A stretch of DNA of 10,403 nt from JAPOKJ01 sp043767985 (GTDB taxonomy: Bacteria; Pseudomonadota; Gammaproteobacteria; Burkholderiales; Burkholderiaceae_E). Numbering within the stretch: position 1 is the stretch's first letter; every line of letters begins with the position of its first letter. A program made the translations under genes and the position numbers. Below, one piece after another: positions 6,739 through 10,403 of the stretch. The DNA lies in NCBI GenBank assembly GCA_043767985.1, contig JAYVKZ010000044.1, forward strand, positions 1 through 10,403, given 5' to 3'. Under the pieces are notes generated by a model that saw nothing but the letters and a program-made list of their open reading frames with translations, made no database searches and had not been told where the DNA came from.

Positions 6739-8058
6739 ATGAGCACGATGAAACTAGACGATCGGTTTGCCCGCCATCGCTTGATCGAGGGCTTTTCGCA
6801 AGAGCTGGTCTCAGGCTTGAAGCTTGCTGTTATCGGCGCAGGTGCAATCGGTAATGAGTTCATCAAAAACCTTTTGCTGATGGGCGTTGCAGCCATCGAT
6901 GTTTTTGATTTTGATACGGTGGAGCTCTCCAACCTCACCCGTTCAGTCTTTCTTCGGGAGCGTGATCTTGGCACCAACAAGGCCGAGGCGCTGGTCGCCC
7001 GTGCCCAGGAACTGCACCCGGACACCGTACTTCGAGCCATCCCGGGCGATATTGCTCGCACCTTGTCACTACGCCAGTTTGCCAGCTACGATATGGTGAT
7101 CGCGGCCGTCGACAATCTCGAAGCGCGTTTGCGAATCAATGACATGGCGCTGCTCATGAAGGCGGACTGGCTGAATCTCGCCATCGACTCGCGTAGCGTC
7201 GTGGTCGAAGTCTTTCCATTTCAGGAAGGCGCGGGTGCTTGCTACGCCTGCAGCTTATCCACTGGCGTTTTCGAGAGAATGGCCGCGCGATACTCTTGCG
7301 GCGGACTACAACGAGCGGCCTGGCTTGAGCGCAAAATTCCGACTACCACCATCACTGCGAGCGCCGTTGCCGCACTCGCTTGCTCGGAGATGCTCCGCTT
7401 CATGCATCAAAAGCGCCAGCCTGATGCCACACCGCAAGCAAGCCTTTTTGGTGGCTACCGAATTGATACATCGCAAAGAGTGTATCTAGACACGGTCACA
7501 CCGAGCGTCTCGCGTAGCTTTATTCGCAAAGCTGGCGCGGAGCGCGGATGTCCTGGCTGTGCTTTGCACGGCTCGGCAAGAAGCCTCACGAACATTCCTG
7601 ATAAGAGGACAATAGCCACAGGTTTTCTTCGCAGTGACGAGCCGACTATCCAGAGCCTGGATCGCTCGCCGCAGATCGCTTTGAACAGTGCGTTCGCCAC
7701 CATTGCTCAAATCGAAAACTGTCCGGTAGAGATGCTTCAGATTCGAATGTCGGACCCCCTGATCTTGTCTTGCGCTTGCGCGCTATGCCCAACAGAGCAC
7801 GGGCATAGCTCCACACTTAAAGCGCTGAAAGGTACCCGAGCTCGCGAGCAAAAAGATACGCTAGCGAGTTGCCCAAGGTGTCAGCAGCTTTCAGTCGTCT
7901 TTGAAATCTGTGAGTCTCTCTCTCTGGCAGAATTTCAATCTTACTTTGCCAACGCATTGCCGGATTGCGCCTGGCTGACCGTGAATGATCATTGCATTGA
8001 CCTGCTGGGTGATTTGCCTCAGCACTCAACGGCAAGACCAAACAGTATTGAACACTAG
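6739..8058 (+). CDS. E1-like Ubl-activating enzyme (ThiF/MoeB superfamily) with extra C-terminal zinc ribbon
   Basis: 439 residues; ATG 6739 is used, and ATG 6748 is also possible. It is expected to adenylate the Ubl C-terminus with ATP and then form a thioester. The Rossmann ATP site is VIGAGAIG (31-38). D57 (DFD), N65 and R68 (SNLTR), K81 and D125-N126 fall at the same mutual spacing as the MoeB catalytic residues, as I recall them. The paired zinc ligands typical of ThiF/MoeB are C168/C171 (CYAC) and C271/C274 (CPGC). C187 (SCGG), between the zinc pairs, is the best candidate for the catalytic Cys; the IPTTT segment and a long helix follow. Beyond ~280 is a domain I do not recognise; it contains a second set of ligands, C347/C350 and C378/C381, likely another zinc ribbon. 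It lacks the large Cys and ubiquitin-fold domains of eukaryotic E1. It ends 9 bases before the Ubl gene. Confidence 0.92.
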   Translation: MSTMKLDDRFARHRLIEGFSQELVSGLKLAVIGAGAIGNEFIKNLLLMGVAAIDVFDFDTVELSNLTRSVFLRERDLGTNKAEALVARAQELHPDTVLRAIPGDIARTLSLRQFASYDMVIAAVDNLEARLRINDMALLMKADWLNLAIDSRSVVVEVFPFQEGAGACYACSLSTGVFERMAARYSCGGLQRAAWLERKIPTTTITASAVAALACSEMLRFMHQKRQPDATPQASLFGGYRIDTSQRVYLDTVTPSVSRSFIRKAGAERGCPGCALHGSARSLTNIPDKRTIATGFLRSDEPTIQSLDRSPQIALNSAFATIAQIENCPVEMLQIRMSDPLILSCACALCPTEHGHSSTLKALKGTRAREQKDTLASCPRCQQLSVVFEICESLSLAEFQSYFANALPDCAWLTVNDHCIDLLGDLPQHSTARPNSIEH

Positions 8059-8067
8059 GATTGCAAC

Positions 8068-8352
8068 ATGAGTAACATCGTCCCGAAGGACCTCAGGATT
8101 ATTCTACGGACCGCCGATCAAACCCGCCGGGCCGAGTTGGAACTAAACGATCAAGGTTTAGGCAGCGAGATTCTTCAGTCTGCGATGGATCACTGGGCCT
8201 TACCGGAGCAAACCGACTATAGCTTGGTCAACACCACGACCGGCGAAGTATTGAACCCGGGCGAGTCCCTCGCGGGCAAGGTCAAGGATGGCGATGTGTT
8301 GGAGATTCAGCCAGTACTGGTTGCAGGATGCTCGTCGTTGGCTGAAAGCTGA
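8068..8352 (+). CDS. Ubiquitin-like beta-grasp modifier with short C-terminal tail
   Basis: 94 residues; ATG preceded by AGGA (8057-8060) at 7-base spacing, overlapping the E1 stop. The order of strands and helix fits a beta-grasp fold: LRIILRTADQ / RAELELND strands, helix GLGSEILQSAMDHW, then YSLVNTTTGEVLNPGESLAG and GDVLEIQPVLVAG. The last part lines up without gaps on the ubiquitin C-terminus: L78...A86-G87 occupy the places of ubiquitin L67...G75-G76. Seven residues (CSSLAES) follow, so the protein looks like a precursor that the JAMM enzyme would trim after G87. Position 86 is Ala rather than Gly, so this is not a classical GG terminus. No zinc or catalytic motif is present. A ThiS/MoaD sulfur-carrier role is unlikely given the E2 neighbour and the tail. 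Confidence 0.85.
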   Translation: MSNIVPKDLRIILRTADQTRRAELELNDQGLGSEILQSAMDHWALPEQTDYSLVNTTTGEVLNPGESLAGKVKDGDVLEIQPVLVAGCSSLAES

Positions 8353-8379
8353 CTTGAGATTGAGCTGAGATCGATCTTC

Positions 8380-9009
8380 ATGGCAAGCGCAAGCGACCTT
8401 CGACGCGATCAAGATCAAAAGGGCCTGAATGCTCTGATCGATCGATCCTGCGGCGAACTAAGTGCCGAGGGTCGGCTTAACTGTCGCGCATCAAAAATTG
8501 CGCTCCGCCTCAAGCTTCCGACACTTGCGGAGCAGAGCCTGCCACCACGTTGGGAGCCTTTTTGCCTGTTTGAGGTGTATCTGCCCCTCCGTTACCCCTT
8601 TGAGCCGCCTAGCGCAAGGGTCTTGAGCAATCTGTGGCATCCCAATGTCTTTATCAACGGCAACATCTGCCTAGGTAGCCGGTGGCAGGCGACCGAGGGT
8701 CTGGATCTTTTTGTTGCGAGAGTCGCTCGGCTTTTGATTTTCGATCCGATGCTGGTGAATCTCAATTCTGTCGCGCACCTCGCGGCGGCCCAGTGGTATC
8801 GCAGCGCTCTCCAGGCCTATCCGCACGCTTTTCCTAGCGTACGAGCCAGTACAATCCACTGGCTTATGGATCCGCGCGGGAGCAACAGCCTATCCGCCCG
8901 GGTATTGAAAGCCTGTCCAAGTTGTTCGGCGCAACTGCGTCTGCCCGTTGGGCGTAGTGGTCTCGTGCAATGCCCGCGTTGCCGTCATGATTTCGAGGTG
9001 CAGACCTGA
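8380..9009 (+). CDS. E2-like Ubl-conjugating enzyme (UBC fold) with C-terminal zinc ribbon
   Basis: 209 residues. The core ~35-165 is a clear UBC domain: the FEVYLPLRYPFEPP strand and turn, the H87-P88-N89 motif, NGNIC with C97 as the thioester cysteine, a Trp at 102, and a helix leading to the FDP segment (121-123), the counterpart of SDPNP in eukaryotic E2s. The spacing from the HPN Asn to the Cys is 8 residues, as in UBE2D/UbcH5, so this is an unusually eukaryote-like bacterial E2. Residues 179-201 (CPSC...CPRC) form a compact C-terminal zinc ribbon that standard E2s lack; it may bind the E1, the membrane protein or substrate. The gene starts 27 bases after the Ubl stop with only a weak ribosome binding site. 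Its stop codon overlaps the next ATG (ATGA). Confidence 0.92.
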   Translation: MASASDLRRDQDQKGLNALIDRSCGELSAEGRLNCRASKIALRLKLPTLAEQSLPPRWEPFCLFEVYLPLRYPFEPPSARVLSNLWHPNVFINGNICLGSRWQATEGLDLFVARVARLLIFDPMLVNLNSVAHLAAAQWYRSALQAYPHAFPSVRASTIHWLMDPRGSNSLSARVLKACPSCSAQLRLPVGRSGLVQCPRCRHDFEVQT

Positions 9010-9077
9010 TGAAGGTAAGCCCTGCTCAAAGCGAGACCGGACGAAGCCTAGATCCAGGCAAGGCAAGGGCAGCGTGA
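9009..9077 (+). CDS. 22-codon ORF bridging E2 and JAMM genes (coupling or leader peptide)
   Basis: ATG 9009-9011 overlaps the E2 stop as ATGA, and the ORF's own TGA (9075-9077) overlaps the GTG start of the JAMM gene as GTGA. The peptide starts MKVSPAQSETGRS and ends GKARAA; it is hydrophilic with no domain. Such start-stop overlaps are typical of translational coupling, so the ORF may serve to hand ribosomes from E2 to JAMM. It could instead be the relic of an older JAMM start separated by a frameshift, or be meaningless. Whether the peptide itself does anything is unknown. Confidence 0.4.
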   Translation: MKVSPAQSETGRSLDPGKARAA

Positions 9078-9628
9078 AGATCAAATTTGTCGATCAATCT
9101 CCCGCTCTGCTCATCCCTACCGCGCCCGAGTCGGTGGAGATGGGGCAAAGGGGCGTTGGAATTTCAGTAGCACCAGCAGCTCAAATGCAAGTGCTGAGTT
9201 TTCTAAAGACCTCAGAACTCGAGCAAGGGGGGCTACTGCTAGGGAAAATTTGGTCGAGACCGTCTGCGCCAAACACCGTTGCCCTTATCGAAATTCTCGA
9301 AGCTATCCCTAGCCAACACTGTAAGAGTAGCGCCTACAGCCTGCAAATGAATGCGGGGGTATGGTCGAGCGCTCAAGAATGCCTGAGTCGACTCAACCAA
9401 GCCTTGAGCCCAGAAGCGCAGGCACTTCGCATCGTGGGCTGGTTTCATTCGCACCCACATATCGGTGCGTTCTTTAGCGCGACCGACGTTGAAACGCAGC
9501 GTGCCTTCTTTAACCAACCCTACAGCGTAGGCTGGGTGATTGATCCCTATACGTCGCTCGCTGAGCGCCATGAGGCCTTTTTCCTAGGGCTGGATTGTGT
9601 CCCGGTCTCAAGGCTCAGCCTAGACTAA
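9074..9628 (+). CDS. JAB/JAMM-family metalloprotease (Ubl-processing and deconjugating enzyme)
   Basis: 184 residues if started at GTG 9074, which has purine-rich AAGG/AAGGG sequences just upstream and removes overlap with E2; ATG 9140 is an alternative. The zinc-protease signature is complete: E50 in LEQGGLLLG (the position of the catalytic Glu in AMSH, ETCGILCG), H125 and H127 in GWFHSHPH, S135 and D138 (SATD), matching HxHPx7Sx2D. It should therefore be catalytically active as an isopeptidase that frees the Ubl from targets and probably trims its tail. It lacks the large insertions of eukaryotic JAMM enzymes. The frame extends further upstream to 8948, but that part lies entirely within E2. 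Its stop overlaps the convergent VOC gene by 4 bp, leaving no room for a terminator between them. Confidence 0.92.
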   Translation: MKIKFVDQSPALLIPTAPESVEMGQRGVGISVAPAAQMQVLSFLKTSELEQGGLLLGKIWSRPSAPNTVALIEILEAIPSQHCKSSAYSLQMNAGVWSSAQECLSRLNQALSPEAQALRIVGWFHSHPHIGAFFSATDVETQRAFFNQPYSVGWVIDPYTSLAERHEAFFLGLDCVPVSRLSLD

Positions 9629-10137
9629 TTGATCTGGCGGGGGATCGCTTTCGCGTCGTCGCCCGTACTGGTCCAGGTAGCCGCACGACCGGAGCGAATC
9701 GCCTCCTCCGCGCTGAAGTTCAACTCAACTTTGATACCGTTGATGGGCTCACGCATAAAAAGCTGGAAAAGACCGGAGTTATGGGCTTTGCGCTCGCTAA
9801 ATTCGATGCCATTGCGAGTCAGCCGTTCAACGAACTCCTCAATACCTTCACAGTTGAAGCACACATGGTCAATTCGACCTGAGCCGGGCGCGCCCGCCGC
9901 CGAATAATCTTGGCCCGCTTGATCTCCAGGAGTGCTTAAGTAGGTGTCTTGATGCGTTGAGTGTCGGGCCTTGCCAATATGCAAGACATCTTGCTCTCCG
10001 ATGTAGAGCCAATACACTGGGAACCCAAACTCGGGATGATCGCCGTTATAAAACCCAAGATTGCTACAAAACCAATCGCGGGTGCCCTCTGGATCATGGG
10101 TCAGGATCAGGATGTGTTCCATAAAACGTAGTCCCAC
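9625..10137 (-). CDS. VOC-superfamily protein (glyoxalase/extradiol dioxygenase-like fold)
   Basis: 170 residues from the GTG at 10135-10137, chosen because AGGAG (complement of 10144-10148) lies 6 bases upstream. ATG 10122 is a possible internal start and TTG 10140 is too close to the Shine-Dalgarno. Two beta-alpha-beta-beta-beta modules are visible: MEHILILTHDPEGTRDWFCSNLGF...YWLYIGEQDVLHIG, and RIDHVCFNCEGIEEFVERL...PINGIKVELNF. The His of MEHI, His of VLHI, His of RIDH and Glu of KVELNF are at the usual metal-binding positions of this superfamily, so it may be a metalloenzyme acting on a small catabolic intermediate. Substrate and reaction cannot be assigned. It is divergent from a flavin-reductase-like gene, which suggests a catabolic locus unrelated to the Ubl cassette. 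Confidence 0.88.
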   Translation of the reverse strand: MGLRFMEHILILTHDPEGTRDWFCSNLGFYNGDHPEFGFPVYWLYIGEQDVLHIGKARHSTHQDTYLSTPGDQAGQDYSAAGAPGSGRIDHVCFNCEGIEEFVERLTRNGIEFSERKAHNSGLFQLFMREPINGIKVELNFSAEEAIRSGRAATWTSTGDDAKAIPRQIN

Positions 10138-10154
10138 CAAGCTCTCCTAAAAGT

Positions 10155-10215
10155 GTTTGTCTAGTTAATTATAATCGGTCTATTGATCTTCTAATTGATC
10201 AAATGATAAACTCCG
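10155..10215. promoter_or_regulatory. AT-rich divergent promoter region with TTGATCAA palindrome
   Basis: The 115 bases between the VOC and flavin-reductase-like genes are markedly AT-rich compared with the rest. A perfect TATAAT (10170-10175, plus strand) overlaps its own reverse-strand copy (complement of 10168-10173), so a -10 could serve either direction. Neither has a good -35 at normal spacing. The sequence TATTGATCTTCTAATTGATC contains two direct copies of ATTGATC, and the second forms the palindrome TTGATCAA (10195-10202). This is a plausible operator for a regulator of the two genes. Confidence 0.4.
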
Positions 10216-10252
10216 TTAAGCGCCGAAATTAAATCACTCGATTCAATCTTCA

Positions 10253-10403
10253 ATGTCCCTTTCCTCACCCATCGACCGACCTGCCACGCTACTCACCGCT
10301 TCCAGCACGGCCAATAGCGCTGTGTCGAGCCTAAGTGCGCAAGGCATGGACCCAAAGGATCTGCGCCGAGCCTTCGCTCAGTTTGGTACGGGTGTTACCG
10401 TGG
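10253..10403 (+). CDS. Flavin-reductase-like protein, 5' end only
   Basis: An ATG at 10253 opens a frame that runs off the window after 50 codons. The first ~31 residues are Ser/Thr/Ala-rich and probably disordered. They are followed by MDPKDLRRAFAQFGTGVTV, the typical first helix and strand of the FMN-binding flavin reductase family (HpaC-like; consensus LR.A...F.TGVTVVT). These proteins supply reduced flavin to two-component monooxygenases or are related flavoproteins. The divergent VOC gene fits an aromatic-compound catabolic cluster continuing to the right. The ribosome binding site is not obvious, and the second Met (residue 32) could be the real start. Confidence 0.75.
   Translation, partial: MSLSSPIDRPATLLTASSTANSAVSSLSAQGMDPKDLRRAFAQFGTGVTV

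Larger units (their letters stand above)
6341..9628 (+). other. Ubiquitin-like conjugation cassette: membrane Zn protein - E1 - Ubl - E2 - JAMM
   Basis: Five genes run in one direction with gaps of 17, 9, 27 and about 64 bases, the last occupied by a 22-codon ORF that overlaps both neighbours. They read as one operon. Each core ubiquitin activity is recognisable from its own catalytic motifs: the E1 nucleotide site and Cys, the Ubl fold with a Gly at the ubiquitin C-terminal position, E2 HPN plus Cys, and the JAMM metal site. Related E1/E2/Ubl/JAB operons are known in bacteria, including the Bil antiphage systems, which have four core genes. The first gene here, a membrane-anchored zinc protein, is an extra component. 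Protein modification is strongly supported by the motifs; a phage-defence role is inferred from related systems. Confidence 0.88.

Noticed and set aside
8068..8352. Ubl as a ThiS/MoaD-type sulfur carrier with the E1 as ThiF/MoeB
   Set aside because: A canonical E2 and a JAMM protease are in the same operon, the protein has no terminal GG, and no thiamine or molybdopterin genes are nearby.
8948..9073. Upstream extension of the JAMM frame to 8948
   Set aside because: This part lies entirely within the E2 zinc-ribbon coding sequence, has no family similarity, and the GTG at 9074 has a better ribosome-binding context.
9600..9660. Intrinsic terminator between the JAMM and VOC genes
   Set aside because: The two stop codons overlap by 4 bp and I could find no GC-rich hairpin followed by a T run in either direction.
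1..10403. CRISPR array, insertion sequence, integrase or long direct repeats
   Set aside because: No regularly spaced repeats, transposase or integrase motifs, or target-site duplications could be seen by eye.

Overview
The window looks like chromosomal DNA of a betaproteobacterium, most likely Burkholderiales. The signs are a TctE-type sensor kinase, a Bug/TctC-type periplasmic binding protein, a short SSB-like protein of a type I know from that order, and a Rad3/DinG-type helicase carrying an N-terminal PD-(D/E)XK domain. The family assignments come from reading translated motifs; no database search was run.

Layout, left to right. At 1-1329 is the 3' part of a TctE-like histidine kinase. 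At 1376-1452 is a CAU-anticodon tRNA (elongator Met) with its own extended -10 promoter. Next is a nuclease-helicase gene (to 3835) whose only in-frame ATG lies inside the tRNA 3' end; a perfect 19-nt palindrome sits between the tRNA and the conserved coding part. A convergent small SSB-like gene (3816-4115, minus) follows, then a Bug-family solute-binding protein (4259-5299) and a convergent RraA-family gene (5307-6023, minus). The gap at 6024-6340 holds the 5' stump of an alpha/beta-hydrolase gene (6140-6223) that still has a good ribosome binding site.

The centre of interest is 6341-9628: five tightly packed co-directional genes that together make a eukaryote-like ubiquitin-type conjugation cassette. 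In order they are a single-pass membrane protein with a cytoplasmic zinc-binding (RING/treble-clef-like) domain, an E1-like adenylating enzyme, a ubiquitin-like beta-grasp protein, a canonical E2 with HPN motif and catalytic Cys plus a C-terminal zinc ribbon, and a JAB/JAMM isopeptidase. The predicted flow is as follows. The JAMM protein trims a 7-residue tail from the Ubl after Gly87 and reverses conjugation. The E1 adenylates the Ubl and charges itself, and the E2 accepts the Ubl. The membrane zinc protein may act as an E3-like adaptor or place the reaction at the inner membrane. Bacterial E1/E2/Ubl/JAB operons are known, including the Bil antiphage systems. The membrane RING-like fifth component, the zinc ribbons on E1 and E2, and a 22-codon ORF bridging E2 and JAMM make this version notable. 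An antiphage role is inference.

The right end (9625-10403) returns to metabolism: a VOC-superfamily (glyoxalase/dioxygenase fold) gene on the minus strand, and divergently the first 50 codons of a flavin-reductase-like gene. They share an AT-rich intergenic region containing a TTGATCAA palindrome. The truncated hydrolase on the left and the stop-codon overlap with the VOC gene on the right suggest the cassette was inserted into an ordinary metabolic neighbourhood. No transposase, integrase, CRISPR array or rRNA was seen.
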